Assembly: GCA_964058845.1 (NCBI GenBank)
Contig: CAXKVR010000939.1
Span: forward strand, 50,915 to 114,914
Reading direction: 5' to 3'
DNA: 64,000 nucleotides
DNA from: Carex sylvatica
Lineage: Eukaryota; Streptophyta; Magnoliopsida; Poales; Cyperaceae
Part shown: piece by piece, positions 36,901 to 46,357 of the stretch
How the letters are laid out: every line of letters begins with the position of its first letter
Position numbering within the stretch: position 1 is the stretch's first letter
Position numbers and translations under genes: made by a program
Notes under the pieces: model-generated
The model's input: the letters and a program-made list of their open reading frames with translations, nothing else
Told to the model about the DNA's origin: nothing
Database searches by the model: none

Positions 36901-39900
36901 AATTTTGAAATTTAACATTGTAATTCATTTTTTTTAACAGTACATTGTACCAATTCCTGATGGCATTGTTGATCGGCTTAACAAAATAAGAAGTCGATTT
37001 GATGAAATAGCAAAGGATCGTGAGGCTCTTCAATTAAGGGAGAGTGATGGGGTGAGGCGTCCAAACAACAAAATTTTACGACCCCCAACGGGTCACATGG
37101 TGGATAAGGCAAATATTTTTGGCAGAGATGCCGACATTTCAAAGGTCATCGATTTCTTACTAACTGAAAAAGAAAAGTCATTATCAGTCATTTCAATTGT
37201 TGGCAAAGGTGGGCTCGGAAAAACCACCATTGCCCAACTTGTCTACAAAGATGAGAGGATTTCCCAGTGCTTTGATTTAAATGGGTGGGTATGCGTCTCT
37301 GAAGAATTTGATGTTAGGAGACTCATCACAGGGACCATTGAATCATTCTCCAAAAAAAATTGTGGTTTAAGTGAGTTGAATCAATTACAAGAAGAGCTTG
37401 CAAAAATTGTGAAGGGAAAAACAATACTACTTGTTTTAGATGATGTATGGAACGAGAATCATAATCTTTGGGAGTCCTTTCGAGTTCCATTAACAGAAGC
37501 AAGGATGGTCAGAATTCTCGTGACAACAAGAAATAAAAAGGTAGCAAAGGTCATGCAAACAACAACCTGTTTTAACCCAAGTAACTTATCTAAAAAATCA
37601 TGCTGGCAGTTATTTGAGCATTATGCATTTAGTGGTACAAATGACAGCATTCCAATAGAGTTGGTATATATGGGAAGGGAGATTACCAAAAAGTGTGGTG
37701 GGTTGCCATTGGCTGTAAAGTCAATTGCAAGTCTACTTAGGCATGAAGATGATGAAGAGGTTTGGAGAGAGATTCTGGAAAGTGATATTTGGGAAATAAA
37801 AGAATCAAAAGAAGAGATTTTTCCAGCACTTCAGATAAGTTATGCTCATCTACCTGCCTATCTTAAGCCCTGTTTTTTGCTTTGCTCAATGTACCCAAAA
37901 GATTACGAGTTAAGGAAAATGGATTTGATAATGTTGTGGATTGCTCATGGGTACATCGAGTCCCGGAGCAATCGAAAAATCACAGAAATTGGCGTTGAAT
38001 ATTGGAATGAGTTAAAAGAGAGGTCCTTTCTTGATGATGCATATACAGGTTCCAAAAATCTTTGTAAGTTGCATGATATAATCCATGATCTTGCTCGATT
38101 TATTTCTGAGAATGAACAATACTCGGTGGAGATCAATCATCCACTTGATATTCAAGAGAGAACTGTTCCACGAGAAGCATACCATTTATATGTAAGAGAT
38201 TCATTGGGATATGTAAATCAAATTCCCCAACAAACTATGAAGGGTTTAAGAACTATTTTTATGAATATCCAAGATTGTGGATACGGATATTGTACAAACT
38301 GTACAAAGTTCTCAACATTGTGGATGAAAGTTTGTAAAGATTGTTTGGGAGACGTAACCTTGTGTAACCTCACTCAATTTGAAGTGCTCAGGGTATTGAT
38401 ACTGAAATGGGAGATTCTGACAAAAACTCCTCACTCCATTTCTGAGTTGAAACATCTTACTTATCTAAGTATTACTTCTCAACTTCTTAAAGTGTTACCA
38501 TTATCCATTGGCCTCCTTTACAACCTACTGGCTTTAAAAGTTGAGTGTGAAACACTCGAATATCTACCTGAAAATATTGGTGATCTTCCTAACTTACAGT
38601 TTCTATCTATTCGTGCCAATATTAAAAAGCTACCAAAATCACTATGTTCACTTACTAGCTTACTGGAATTAACTATTGTCAATGTATCATTAGAGAAACG
38701 TGGATTCTTGGATTATGTCCCTCATGATCTTGTTAATTTTCCATCAGTAGCAAGAGTTTTTGCATCATGGAATGTTAGAACTATAGGTTGGTTAAAGGAT
38801 ATGAAAGACCTTAAAGGAAAGCTCTCTATTGGAAAATTGAAGAACATTAATGATTTAGAAGATGCCAAGCGAGCTAACCTGAGAAATAAATCCAAACTTG
38901 AGATTTTAAAGTTATGCTGGGATGATCATATGGATGGTTTTTACAGCAGGGACTCAAAGCTAGAATTAGATCTCGTACCAGAAGCTTGTGAGGGCAGGAT
39001 AGTTGGGGCAGATGATATACATTTTTCCTTGTTAGAATGCCTCCAGCCACATCATAACCTCAAGAAACTTGGAGTAAAAGGTTATCCTTCTGCCATAGTA
39101 CCAGGATGGATGAGGGATCCATTGTTATTGAAGTCAATTCAAGAACTCAAGTTAGAACGTTGTGGCCATATCCGAACTATGCAGCTGGAGCAGCTGCCGT
39201 CTCAGCTTAAAAGTTTGGAAATTTTAGGGTGTGACCACCTGGAGTTGATTACCGGACTAGGGCATCTGGATATGTTGGAAGTACTGGAAATTGATGACTG
39301 TAAAACCCTGAAATCACTAACAATGGATGGACTGCAGTTGGTGGAATCTACGGAGCCTTTTAGTGATTTCTCTCATGAAATACCACATATTAATCGACAG
39401 AGGATTTCATCACTCACAAGGTTGGAAATCGAATACTGTGGTTCGCTTCATTCTCTGCCGGATGGGTTGATTCCATCTGGACCTTGTTATGTGCGTGTTT
39501 ATTGTTGCGGCTTGCCTACTATAAATCAAATCAGGTTCATAATTTTATTATTATTATAATTATTATTATTTGAATATTTAGATTTTGACCCCTGAACTTT
39601 TTCACTTTTATGTAACCATTAGCCTTCGTAAGATTTGTTGACTAATCAAGCTGCTCCTGTTTCGACAAATAAATATTTCATTTTTATGTTACTTGTTTCT
39701 TGCTGCTACATAAGCTCTTCTCCATTTTTTTTTTTGCAGCATTTTCTTGAATGATGTCTTCCTATTTTGACTTCTTATTGATTAGATTAAAAAGAAAATC
39801 GCAAAATGTAGTTCAAGAGAAAAATATGAATTTTGGCTTCTTATTTTTGATTAATTAAGTCTGAATTTTTACTTAATTTCTTCATAAAAATGTACATAAT

Positions 39901-39942
39901 TGATTAGATTTTTCTATTATTCACAGGGAACATCGGAGATGA
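12988..39942 (+). CDS. CC-NBS-LRR disease resistance protein (CNL copy 2), 23.6-kb intron
   Basis: Exon 1 is 12988-13359 (124 residues, coiled coil), with donor GAG|GTTAGT. Exon 2 starts at 36941 after TTTTTTTTAACAG and continues in phase with [20 protein letters not shown]. Motifs by approximate residue: P-loop GKGGLGKTT (212), [19 protein letters not shown], kinase-2 LLVLDDVW (288; the final W marks CNL), RNBS-B ILVTTR, CGGLPLA (376), [21 protein letters not shown]-like [10 protein letters not shown] (501), then LRRs to about 960. A third small exon is possible (exon 2 to 39534, joined at 39927, stop 39940-39942); without that splice the frame stops at 39559. The protein is about 990 residues, normal for the class. 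Its role would be cytoplasmic effector recognition by nucleotide switching. Oddities: AYIAEDVL replaces AYDAEDVL in the coiled coil, and the intron holds three nested transposons. Expression depends on that intron being spliced. Confidence 0.85.
13935..14570. repeat. CACTA subterminal repeats, 3' end
   Basis: More than a dozen copies of a motif close to ATCTGGATCGGTT occur here in direct and inverted pairs, each pair separated by short spacers. In characterised CACTA elements such subterminal repeats bind the regulatory transposase protein. The segment 14571-15000 between these repeats and the last exon is AT-rich, with repeated CACATCCTAAATT motifs and no gene. Confidence 0.85.
16939..19676 (-). 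repeat. 3' LTR of the gypsy element
   Basis: It is 2738 bp and bounded by TGTCACACCCCG and TATAATGTCACA-type ends. Near its inner end (19160-19600, the U3 side when read on the minus strand) it carries a GC-rich array of ATCCGCACTGCGGAT palindromes. A CT microsatellite is at about 18870-18890. Small open frames shared with the other LTR are not considered genes. Confidence 0.95.
19677..19690 (-). other. Polypurine tract of the gypsy element
   Basis: Read on the minus strand, AAGGGGGGGAGAAA lies directly before the 3' LTR, the expected place for the plus-strand primer in reverse transcription. Confidence 0.9.
19728..24491 (-). CDS. gag-pol polyprotein of Ty3/gypsy chromovirus
   Basis: A single frame of 1587 codons starts at ATG 24491 ([11 protein letters not shown]); an upstream in-frame GTG is unlikely to be used. 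Domains in order: retrotransposon gag ([17 protein letters not shown]...), CCHC knuckle [14 protein letters not shown], aspartic protease LIDTGCSHS, reverse transcriptase with [11 protein letters not shown] and FIDDILVYS, RNase H with [13 protein letters not shown], integrase with a HHCC zinc region ([14 protein letters not shown]...CQICQQVK) and the catalytic D, D and E regions ([30 protein letters not shown]), and a C-terminal chromodomain-like segment ([20 protein letters not shown]) that in chromoviruses directs insertion to particular chromatin. No stop or frameshift interrupts it, so with its intact LTRs the element is a candidate autonomous copy. Many open frames on the opposite strand are shadows of this one. 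Confidence 0.95.
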   Translation of the reverse strand: METPHRGRGRPRRNQELIIEPAVDQAGAGPAGAEGAGGVGGAPGRDRDIDDRLIAAYERGRQAEMRDAAPVVRGGAPEEFRRLYDSFLRLNPPRYDGTGGYAAAEEWLAQINAKLNLCRAPEDDKVEVTEQQLEGDARFWWDGARRSYVGEEVRIPWEWFEQQFNRRFLSNIQREALRRKFLELRQNGRPVGDYNSEFLALSRYASDIQTDAARYHRHYLDGLDGNISMIVDTPTATELQSMMDHAEQIEMHGKRRKEQLTERNVKQKDAQSGQMSRSRGGPSFARPPRSNMVPRPPFRQTSMPGFRPVIPSQWCRSCNQAHDEVECRRKTSACFICGSAGHWARECPNALMRMRGAGSAGGSASVGRGAPTWRGRGASQAGGASASRASSAGSVGRVSGAGSVGRNDGRAAANALNIAGTSRNAATALGDGQTDVMTGILSISDQDAYCLIDTGCSHSIVSRELVEKGNWPIETCNQVVNVQTPFGSTDQGITLCRNRKIKIDGREFEADLLVMEIIGYDVLLGMDWLTRHAATIDFPHRRIHFANSRGMSCILNCREIGKLTPCISAVEMKHLLESGCDAYLTAVVYASAAVPEISTIPVVSEFVDVFPEEIVGLPPEREVEFGIELVPGTTPISKAPYRMAPTELKELKAQLEDMLESGFIRPSTSPWGAPVLFVKKKDGTLRLCIDYRELNKVTVKNKYPLPRIDDLFDQLQGSSIYSKIDLRTGYHQLRIRPSDVDKTAFRTRYGHYEYLVMPFGLTNAPAAFMDLMHCVFHDLLDSTVVVFIDDILVYSRSREEHEVHLRIVLQRLREHQLFAKLSKCEFWLEEVTFLGHVVSGKGLAVDSEKIRAVTDWKRPETVTEIRSFLGLAGYYRRFVLGFSRLAAPLTKLLHKGVKFDWGTAQDKSFEELKSRLVSAPVLAMPTADKDYTVYTDASRLGLGCVLMQDDHVIAYASRQLRPHEQNYPTHDLELAAVIFALKIWRHYLYGVKCRIYTDHQSLKYIFTQKELNLRQRRWLELMKDYDLDIQYHAGKANSVADALSRKSQVNLASVITSETHLLEEMRRMEIHVGASRELALEVASKCNRSEVGTSATAMASVVLAAVEIRSELHEQIRAEQQNDPRCQKFKLHYESNADSPFQVQGDGILRFHDRICVPSNSELKDLILSEAHNSGYAIHPGEVKMYQDLKRYFWWPKMKKEVQRYVEKCQICQQVKADRQRKAGLLRPLEIPTRKFESITMDFVSGFPRTVGRYNTVWVIVDRLTKITHFIPLRIETSGPELAELFLKYQFKYHGCSRNIISDRDPRFTSHFWESFQETMGTKLRFSTAHHPQTDGQSERTIQTLEDMLRSCALSLQGSWVDHLYLVEFAYNNSYHSSIGMSPQEALTGQQCRTPLWWGPAGTYPPTGPQMLEEIAEKTKMVLSRLKSAQERQKKYADVHRRPLEFQESDHVWLRVSPVRGVHRFGVSGKLSPRYIGPFQILRRVGPVAYELALPPALDRVHPVFHVSQLRRYVRDPSHCIDHSGLHVQDDLTYQEEPMQILDRKEQRLRSKVIRLVLVKWGRHSDKEATWELEESIREKYPELFDN
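24619..24630 (-). other. Primer-binding site (initiator Met tRNA)
   Basis: On the minus strand TGGTATCAGAGC follows the 5' LTR after a 14-base spacer. It matches the 3' end complement of plant initiator methionine tRNA, the usual primer for this group. The longer-than-usual spacer is a known feature of some gypsy lineages. Confidence 0.85.
24645..27382 (-). repeat. 5' LTR of the gypsy element
   Basis: It matches the 3' LTR in length (2738 bp) and, apart from two bases noticed by eye, in sequence. It would carry the promoter, transcribing leftward. The ATCCGCACTGCGGAT array is at about 26870-27300. Confidence 0.95.
28467..29220 (-). other. Leader and upstream region of CACTA second gene
   Basis: No gene was found. 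Positions 28790-28930 are a low-complexity run of AATTTCTAACAATTTCTAAT repeats. 28960-29200 is unusually G-rich on the + strand (GAGAGGGAGG-type), consistent with a CT-rich leader or promoter when read on the minus strand. Confidence 0.5.
29229..30810. repeat. 473-bp tandem repeat inside the CACTA, carrying subterminal-type motifs
   Basis: The block ending GAACCGATCCAGATAGTG recurs with its end at 29340, 29813, 30286 and 30750, a period of 473, 473 and 464 bp. Each unit contains inverted pairs of ATCTGGATCGGTT, the same motif as at the element's ends. It lies between the transposase and the second gene. The interval 30811-31238 after it is AT-rich and holds no gene. Confidence 0.9.
31239..34607 (-). 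pseudogene. TNP2-type CACTA transposase with one in-frame stop
   Basis: The start is taken at ATG 34607 ([20 protein letters not shown]), just after a possible TTGCAG acceptor. The N-terminal domain matches the transposase-associated zinc domain (CPCRDCNNG...). The middle is the Transposase_21/TNP2 domain ([50 protein letters not shown]), and the C-terminal region continues through DUF4218- and DUF4216-like parts ([20 protein letters not shown]). The enzyme cuts and joins CACTA ends in the nucleus. TGA at 32109-32111 interrupts an otherwise continuous frame of about 1120 codons: SRHEG, then stop, then [12 protein letters not shown]. Relatives usually have Arg at that place, so CGA to TGA by cytosine deamination is likely. 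The truncated product would lose the last quarter. Confidence 0.88.
34700..34905. repeat. Near-perfect hairpin upstream of the TNP2 gene
   Basis: The inner arms, about 57 bp each (34738-34798 and 34802-34864), match in mirror image with one or two mismatches, including TTTTAGCATTTAAGAAAATT and its complement. Weaker pairing extends outward (TTGAATACTTTGTCTCA against its mirror at 34885-34902). It lies in the 5' leader or an intron of the transposase gene. It could be a small nested MITE or a source of small RNAs; the sequence does not decide. Confidence 0.85.
34906..35599 (-). other. 5' region of the CACTA, no gene seen
   Basis: This lies between the hairpin and the 5' subterminal repeats and probably contains the promoter and leader of the transposase gene. 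No certain promoter element or additional exon was identified. Confidence 0.5.
35600..35813. repeat. CACTA subterminal repeats, 5' end
   Basis: Copies of CTATCAGGATCGGTT, ATCTGGATCGGTT and their mirrors, and a triple TAGGCCGATCC, lead up to the terminal CACTAGTGGAAAA (reversed). This end has fewer motif copies than the 3' end. Confidence 0.85.
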
Positions 39943-40190
39943 GTGGGGACGATGACCATAGTGAGGACGATGTTAAATCAAATTAGGTTCATAATTTTAT
40001 TGTTATTAAATTATAATTATTTGAATATTTAGATTTTGACCACTCAACTTTTTCACTTTTATGTAACCGTTAGTCTTGGTAAGATTTGTCGACTAATCAA
40101 GCTGCTCCTGTTTCGACAAACAAATATTTCATTTTTATATTACTTTTCAGTTGCTGCTACATAGGTTCTTCTCCATTTTTTTTACCACAG
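39523..40190 (+). repeat. Tandem duplication at the 3' end of CNL2
   Basis: About 215 bp starting AAATCAAATCAGGTTCATAA at 39523 recurs at 39975 as AAATCAAATTAGGTTCATAA, offset 452 bp. It includes the likely donor at the end of exon 2, GACTAATCAAGCTGCTCCTG, and a TTCTCCATTTTTTTT tract. Between lies the candidate last exon (39927-39942). The duplication gives the 3' region two possible donor contexts. Confidence 0.85.
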
Positions 40191-41917
40191 GAGTTCCCTC
40201 CAAGACCGTCGATAGAAATGAATTTACCATCCAATTTATTATATGAGAAGAATTTTCTTTGCTTGTGAGGACTCATTTTCATTGCTTTTGTATTTTTTTT
40301 TTCTTTTCTTCCAATGTTTTTCTCTTTGGAGTATGTTTGGATGGGTTGGGGTATAGTTGGTTGGGTTGAAAATAGTTTATTCAGAATAGTCTATTTGGTG
40401 TTTAAGTGAATTAGAATAGTCAAATAGGAAATCCAAACTTTTTGTCATATTAGCATAAACTATTCCTAAGAATTTTGAGATTTGACTATTTTAATAAGAC
40501 AAATCATAACTTTTCTTAATTTGACTATTCTAGTTATTATTGTTTTGCGACCAGACATTGAAGAATGATTAAGCCAACGGTGAAATTTTAAATTGGCCAA
40601 TTTTTTGTCGTTATTTGGATATCTGCTATTTTATTATATTTATCTCCAATTTTCAACTTTCTAACAAGGCCTTTTTCTCTTTGTTAGACATAAAATTAAT
40701 TGATTAAACAGCACTTCGATAATCAATTTGAGTCCAACTTCCCTGGGGGTAATAAGTGGCAATATTTTTCTTTTCTAAATCTTGGCAGAGTCTGCCAAGT
40801 TATAATTAGCAATAATAATTAAGATGAACCTTTTACCAAATTACATTTGATTCCACATAAAAATATTTTACTTCCAAGATAAGAAAAAGGAATTGCAAGC
40901 ACAAATCTTATGTTCTTCAACTGTCAAACTCAACATGAAGCAAAAAGAACAACCAGAAATATTACCATGTTCAATAACTAACATCGATTGAGGGACATAG
41001 GAGTATTACAAAAAAAAAACAAAAATCAATAACCATTAAATAAAAAAACTTCCTAACAGGAATCATCAGTATCAAAATCATAACACAAACCTGCGACTAA
41101 AGTTGAAACAAGTACTTCTGTGAAGATACCCACCAGTAAAACCAGACAAACATCCATTTTTTTCAAAATTAAACTGTACTCTAAAGACATACATCTTCAT
41201 AATTCTTGTGTTGAAGAGAAAAAAAAAAAGAAAAAAGATCTGATCTTCCTATTATATGAGATAAATTTACTTCATATATGGACAATACATATACATACAC
41301 AACATAGAAATCACTATTAAAACGTCCATAAGCATCAGATTTGTCAACATATAACTCAACACAACAAGGTTAATATTTAATATAAAATATTATTCTCATC
41401 ATCATCACAATATCCCCTTGCGCCCCCCCCCCCCCCCCCCCCCCCACAATCCAAAACTCGAGAAGCCCACACATCTCCTAACCACTAGTCCTCAATGAGG
41501 TTGAATAAAGCATATATCCCATTCATGAAAAATAATTTACCTAGTACAAAGATGCATAGTAAGATCCACCCATTGTACCTAACATTTAATAATAATGCAG
41601 AAGAAAAGATGAATTATCTATTGAGCATTTAATAATAGCATCAGAGACATGACAACTTCGGTATCCTTTTATTAACATAGGCAGCGGGTACTACTAAATG
41701 CTAATTCAAAACTAAATCCCAATCCAGGAAAGAAAAAAACCATTGAAATAGGGGAGAGAACGGTGCAATTTCTTGATGGTATCTCGGTATATGGCCTAAA
41801 TGACAATACCATATAAAGTCACTCTTATGACTTATCTTCAGTTCTTTTGTTATTTATATTATAAACGTATCGCTTTGAGATTGGGGAAACATGTCATTAC
41901 TGATTAAACTTGACTAT
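40191..41917. other. Downstream region of CNL2, no gene seen
   Basis: AT-rich non-coding sequence follows the duplication. The one striking feature is a run of 23 C at 41423-41445. The stretch 41700-41922 resembles 62512-62640 upstream of CNL copy 3, which suggests that spacer sequence was duplicated along with the genes. Confidence 0.5.
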
Positions 41918-41922
41918 GAACA

Positions 41923-42259
41923 TGTTGGAAATTTCTGAAGGATACAACAATAGAGAGAACAAATTTGCTGCTGAAATTTAACTTCTATTGCTTCCTTAAT
42001 TCGGATACAAAGTACATCTCAATTTATAGCTAAACATTAATCTAAATCTAGAACATCTAAATTTAGCACCCCACTAACCAAAGCTGCCATATTTAACCCA
42101 TGACAGCTGTAACTATCCCTGCACAAGTCTAAAAACAGAGCACAGTTTACACCTCATTCTTAACTAAAAATAGACCTATAACTGAAACCGTAACTTCTGG
42201 AAAACTGCAGCACCTATGCGCCTTGCTGACCTGGTTCATGATTTGGATTACATTCAACA
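41923..42259 (-). repeat. 3' LTR of the copia element
   Basis: It is 337 bp, TG...CA. Just inside it, on the minus strand, AATGGGGAG forms the polypurine tract. It differs from the other LTR by a few bases (for example near 41980) and lacks a 25-bp internal repeat. Confidence 0.9.
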
Positions 42260-43911
42260 CTCCCCATTAATCCAAAGTCATCTACATTCATCATTCTTCG
42301 ACACCAAACAAACTTCTCTCTTGCAAGAGCCTTGGTCATGATATCTGCAACTTGTTCATTCGTATTAACATACTCCAATTCAATTTCCTTTTGCTCAACC
42401 AACTCTCGGATGAAGTGTTGCTTTGTATCAATATGCTTAGTACGACTATGAAACACTGGATTTTGCACCATTGCTATTGCTGATTGGTTGTCATAGAATA
42501 TCACTGTAGGCTGTTGCTGTTCCTGCTCAAAATCAGCAAGTATACTCCTCAACGAAACTGCTTGACAAGCCGCTGAACTGACTGCTGAATATTCTGCCTC
42601 AGAGGTTGACAACGCCACAGTTGCTTGCTTTGAACTTTCACCAACCTTGCCAATTACCTTCTCTTGCTTGATAACAATATCTTCTGTGATCATCTTTTTC
42701 AAAATATCTCCCTTGATACTTTTCATCTCCAGAAAACTTCTTCCATTTTCAAAGGAACTAGACACTTGACTTGGCATGTCACCTCCTCTTTTCATGATTA
42801 CCTCTGCTTGGGTTAACAGGTCTGGAGTCAATCCACTACCATCTAGTGCTGGAATTCTTACTTCTCTCTTCTTATCAATATTCCTTCCTTTTGTAAACTC
42901 TTCTTTTTCATCTCCCTCTTCTATCTTTTTTTCTATGGGCTCTTCTTCTTCTTCGACTACATGATCTTCCTCCTCCGTGATTGTAGGCTCTTGCTCAGGA
43001 TTGACTTCTACAATATGTAGTCTCATCAAGGAAAGTCCCTTTTCTTCTTTCTCTGCCTCCATCTGTACAGGCTGGTCGAAACATGATTTTGCCATCCTCA
43101 GCACTTGTGTATCAGTAATGGTAACCAGATCCCCATCAAAATCCTTGTACTTGATCAGCACAGATTTTAATGAAGGAAAAATCTTTGTCACAATATCTCT
43201 CAACACCTTGAAACTACATTTTTCTGGCATTTGAGCCAGCCGTATATCATGGTTATACACCAGCTTCAACGACCTCTGACGATTGAGCCCTAGATTCTCC
43301 ACCTTGAGGGCTTTTTCATCAAACAAAATATTTCTACTCACCATAATTTTGCCACTTCCTGGACTGCTACCACCATTTTCTTTTGTATGCACTCCTACTG
43401 TGCTCTTGCTGCTTGCATCAATCTTATCAATTGCACTGCTGGCCATGAAGAGAGTTGGTTGCGCATCCTCCTCTTCTGTATAATTTGCTTGACTCTCTTC
43501 TCTTTGCTTCTTCTTGTAGCAATCAGCCTGCACATGGCCGATTCTGTGACAATAATAGCACTCCACATCTTGACCTTCTTCTCTCTGTTTCTTGTAGCAA
43601 TCGGCTTGCATATGCCCTCTCTTGTGACAGTAGTAGCATTCTACATCTTTCTTCGGTTGATTACAGTGCGGTTCACTGTAACTTGGATTGCCTCTTCCTC
43701 TGCCGCCTTGACTGCTTCGACCTCTGCTGTTACCTTGGCCTCTACCTCTGCCTTGCTGTTGGCTTCTTGAGAAATCGCCTTTGGTATAGAAAGCTTTGGT
43801 GCCATCCTTCATTTCTGATCGGTTGAGACGAACTTCATGGACTTGCAGTGATCCCATCAACTCGTCGAAAGAGTATGTGGACAGGTCCTTGGACTCTTCG
43901 ATTGCTGCCAC
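42214..43911 (-). CDS. Chimeric copia frame: zinc knuckles, PB1-like domain, RNase H end
   Basis: The 565-codon frame has no ATG where it opens; it continues the gag frame after a one-base shift near 43935. Order: the end of gag ([20 protein letters not shown]), a Gly/Arg-rich basic stretch, two CCHC knuckles ([30 protein letters not shown], residues 91-131), then about residues 203-295 a PB1 domain ([50 protein letters not shown]) very like the plant TPR-PB1 proteins of the Phox/CLMP1 type. An acidic stretch and an unidentified segment follow, and from about 417 the copia RNase H end ([34 protein letters not shown]). Such PB1 domains mediate protein pairing. The host-gene origin is inferred from family memory. 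Whether a fused protein is made depends on the frame break. Confidence 0.75.
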   Translation of the reverse strand: MAAIEESKDLSTYSFDELMGSLQVHEVRLNRSEMKDGTKAFYTKGDFSRSQQQGRGRGQGNSRGRSSQGGRGRGNPSYSEPHCNQPKKDVECYYCHKRGHMQADCYKKQREEGQDVECYYCHRIGHVQADCYKKKQREESQANYTEEEDAQPTLFMASSAIDKIDASSKSTVGVHTKENGGSSPGSGKIMVSRNILFDEKALKVENLGLNRQRSLKLVYNHDIRLAQMPEKCSFKVLRDIVTKIFPSLKSVLIKYKDFDGDLVTITDTQVLRMAKSCFDQPVQMEAEKEEKGLSLMRLHIVEVNPEQEPTITEEEDHVVEEEEEPIEKKIEEGDEKEEFTKGRNIDKKREVRIPALDGSGLTPDLLTQAEVIMKRGGDMPSQVSSSFENGRSFLEMKSIKGDILKKMITEDIVIKQEKVIGKVGESSKQATVALSTSEAEYSAVSSAACQAVSLRSILADFEQEQQQPTVIFYDNQSAIAMVQNPVFHSRTKHIDTKQHFIRELVEQKEIELEYVNTNEQVADIMTKALAREKFVWCRRMMNVDDFGLMGSVECNPNHEPGQQGA

Positions 43912-44402
43912 GACATGGTCGAATTTTGTTGTAAGGCTGCGAGTACCTTCATAACCACGATCTTTTCTGTGATATCTTCACCACAACTCTTGATTTGGTT
44001 GACGGTGGATGTGACTCTTGTGAGAAATGCTTGAACAGATTCGCCTTGATTCATGTTCAACGTCTCAAACTCTCTTCTCAAGCCTTGTAGCCTTATCTCG
44101 CGAACTTTCGAATTTCCCTGGAATGCAGTTTTCAGGGTTGTCCATGCATCCTTTGCTGATGCCGCTGCTGCGATTTTTGTGAACACCGTGTCAACAACGG
44201 CTTGTTGAATGAAGAACAGCGCCTTCGCATCTCGCTTCGCTGTTTCTGCTAGTGTGGGATCTGTGCCTGGTTCTCCCGTCTCCACCAATTCCCATAGACC
44301 TTGCGACTTGAGCAAAGTTCGTATCTTGATGCTCCAGAACTCGTAGTTGTATCCCTTGAACAACGGAATCGATGTATTCGAAACACTCATGTTCTCTGCC
44401 AT
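43857..44402 (-). CDS. copia gag (UBN2-type), frameshifted near its end
   Basis: It starts at ATG 44402 ([20 protein letters not shown]). [20 protein letters not shown] and [20 protein letters not shown] are typical of the DUF4219/UBN2 gag region of plant Ty1/copia elements, which forms the particle that packages RNA. Around 43935 the frame leaves the family pattern ([11 protein letters not shown] instead of the [14 protein letters not shown] seen in the next frame), so one base has been lost or gained. The remaining 20 or so codons are out of frame. Confidence 0.85.
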   Translation of the reverse strand: MAENMSVSNTSIPLFKGYNYEFWSIKIRTLLKSQGLWELVETGEPGTDPTLAETAKRDAKALFFIQQAVVDTVFTKIAAAASAKDAWTTLKTAFQGNSKVREIRLQGLRREFETLNMNQGESVQAFLTRVTSTVNQIKSCGEDITEKIVVMKVLAALQQNSTMSWQQSKSPRTCPHTLSTS

Positions 44403-44431
44403 GGTAGGATCTGCCCTGATCTCAAACCTTT

Positions 44432-44444
44432 GGCTCTGATACCA
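44432..44444 (-). other. Primer-binding site of the copia element
   Basis: On the minus strand TGGTATCAGAGCC lies three bases after the 5' LTR, matching initiator methionine tRNA, as usual for plant copia elements. Confidence 0.85.
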
Positions 44445-44447
44445 ATT

Positions 44448-44809
44448 TGTTGGAAATTTCTGAAGGATACAACAATAGAGAGAACAAATTTGCTGCTGAA
44501 ATTTATCTTCTATTGCTTCCTTAATTCGGATACAAAGTACATCTCAATTTATAGCTAAACATTAATCTAAATCTAGAACATCTAAATTTAGCACCCCACT
44601 AACCAAAGCTGCCATATTTAACCCATGACAGCTATAACCTACCCATTACATGACAGCCGTAACTATCCCTGCACACGTCTAAAAACAGAGCACAGTTTAC
44701 ACCTCATTCTTAACTAAAAATAGACCTATAACTGAAACCGTAACTTCTGGAAAACTGCAGCACCTATGCGCCTTGCTGACCTGGTTCATGATTTGGATTA
44801 CATTCAACA
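44448..44809 (-). repeat. 5' LTR of the copia element
   Basis: It is 362 bp, TG...CA, nearly the same as the other LTR apart from the 25-bp internal repeat at about 44630-44655 and a few substitutions. The element is read leftward from here. Confidence 0.9.
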
Positions 44810-44814
44810 GAACA

Positions 44815-45635
44815 GTCCAACACCATACAAAAGCCAAAAAGAAGCAACTGCAGGAATACTATCTAATACAACTTGGTATAAATTAAAATAAACCACAGCC
44901 TAGGGTAAAGATTTTAACAGATTAGTTTTAACTTTATGCAGCGCACCAACCATATGCTGTGCTGTTTTGATGCTATTATCCGTGCGCTGCATGACGCCAA
45001 AGCTGCTCTGTTAAAATTTTCAGCCCACGACCTAGAATCAATTACTGGAATACTTTTTGGTACCAAAATATGCTACACAGATTTGCCACCCCACCCTACA
45101 CATATCTGAATAATTAAATTTTGTTCACCCTTGGATTCGACCAATGGGACTGTTGGTACATGTATCAGCACCCATAGAACCCAAAGAAGCGGCCATACAA
45201 ACCATTGTGGGATCCCTAGTTTGTATAGATATCACCACACTCTTAAATAATTTCCTATGCATTATGGGACTAAAGAGCTGCTGCAAAGCATTTTAAATAC
45301 TTCTACATTTTACTAATCACATGGCTGTGGGACCCACCAATACCAATACCCTTTTCTCATTTTAAATATTGCAAAGTATTACTAGGATTTAGCTGACGAA
45401 GGTGCTCTGATTAAAAAATGTGTGTTCGTTTATCTTTATTTAATACCTATTATGTATCAAAATTTATAAAATGAATGTCATATAAACCGTATTGCACATT
45501 TAGATTTTTAAAAAATGTCATATCTGTAGATTATATACTATACTCGAATATGTACCTGTGCAGCATAGGTACCAACCAAAGTAAAATATTGATGGTAAAA
45601 AACGAAAACTTAAACCATACGGCACCAAGAATTAC
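44815..45635. other. Intergenic stretch, no gene seen
   Basis: Plain AT-rich sequence follows the copia element. No exon, repeat structure or RNA gene was recognised. Confidence 0.5.
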
Positions 45636-45733
45636 CTGTCTCAACAGCCTCAGTTTCGTTTCCTTTCCAATGTTTAGCATCATTGTCAGAAAGCGGGTCA
45701 TCCGGGTTTGGACCACTAAGAAGTGCTTGTATA
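45636..45733 (-). pseudogene. Single exon of a UBC13-like ubiquitin E2 gene
   Basis: A 98-nt piece, flanked by TTTCAG and GTAATT on the minus strand, encodes IQALLSGPNPDDPLSDNDAK followed by HWKGNETEAVET. This is the signature near the C-terminus of the UBC13/UBE2N class (plant UBC35/36), enzymes that build Lys63-linked ubiquitin chains. Only this exon is seen: neither the catalytic-cysteine exon upstream nor the final exon downstream was found nearby, and a few residues differ from the usual pattern (SAPNPDDPLSENIAKHW). It is most likely a transposed or leftover exon. Confidence 0.78.
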
Positions 45734-46357
45734 CTGAAATAAATAAATAAATAACCAGTTACTTTTATATGTAACCAATTACTTTAATATGATAACATAA
45801 ATTTCAAAATTTAACTTTTATATGTAACCATTTACTTTAATAAATGATTAAATGAATTTTAATTTAAAAGACGTATTATTTGATAAATTTATTTGTATTT
45901 TAATTGTACTAGGATAAATATGATATTATCTATTTTAGAGGGAAAATAAGTAATTTCAAAGTTTTTAAGAGATACATGAAATTCCACCCTAAAGGAGACC
46001 TGTTTAATTAGTTATCTTTTTCTCTGTTTTATTATGCAGATTCCCCAAGAAGAAAAGGTTATTAAGAAAAAAAATTAATGGCCCCAATTTTTACTTGGAT
46101 TACATACCGTATATATACATATCTTTAATCACTGTATGCTACAAAGAATAGGAAACCGTTTTAAATTTCCCAATTTTTATTTGCATTATACATCATAAAT
46201 TATTAAATATATAAATATATTTATGCAGTGTATCTTAGACATATATAATTACAAAAGATTAATAAATAAAATTTACTTGCGTTATATATGATTTACATGT
46301 TCTTGGAACCAACTCAAGCACGCCCCTAACTAATTTAACAGAAAAAAACATTCCAAT
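45734..46357. other. Intergenic AT-rich stretch, no gene seen
   Basis: No coding, RNA or mobile-element signature was recognised here. Confidence 0.5.

Larger units (their letters stand above)
41923..44809 (-). mobile_element. Non-autonomous Ty1/copia element with captured host sequence
   Basis: LTRs at 41923-42259 (337 bp) and 44448-44809 (362 bp) begin TGTTGGAAATTTC and end ATTACATTCAACA. The 5-bp duplication GAACA flanks the element (41918-41922, 44810-44814). The right LTR has about 25 bp extra, due to a small internal duplication around CATGACAGC. A Met-tRNA primer site and a short purine tract are present. The 2.2-kb interior contains gag, then foreign sequence, then the end of RNase H; protease, integrase and most of reverse transcriptase are missing. 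It therefore depends on another copia element for movement. Confidence 0.92.

Noticed and set aside
43387..43826. Plus-strand frames opposite the copia gag region
   Set aside because: Shadows of the Gly/Arg- and Glu-rich minus-strand frame, with no domain of their own.
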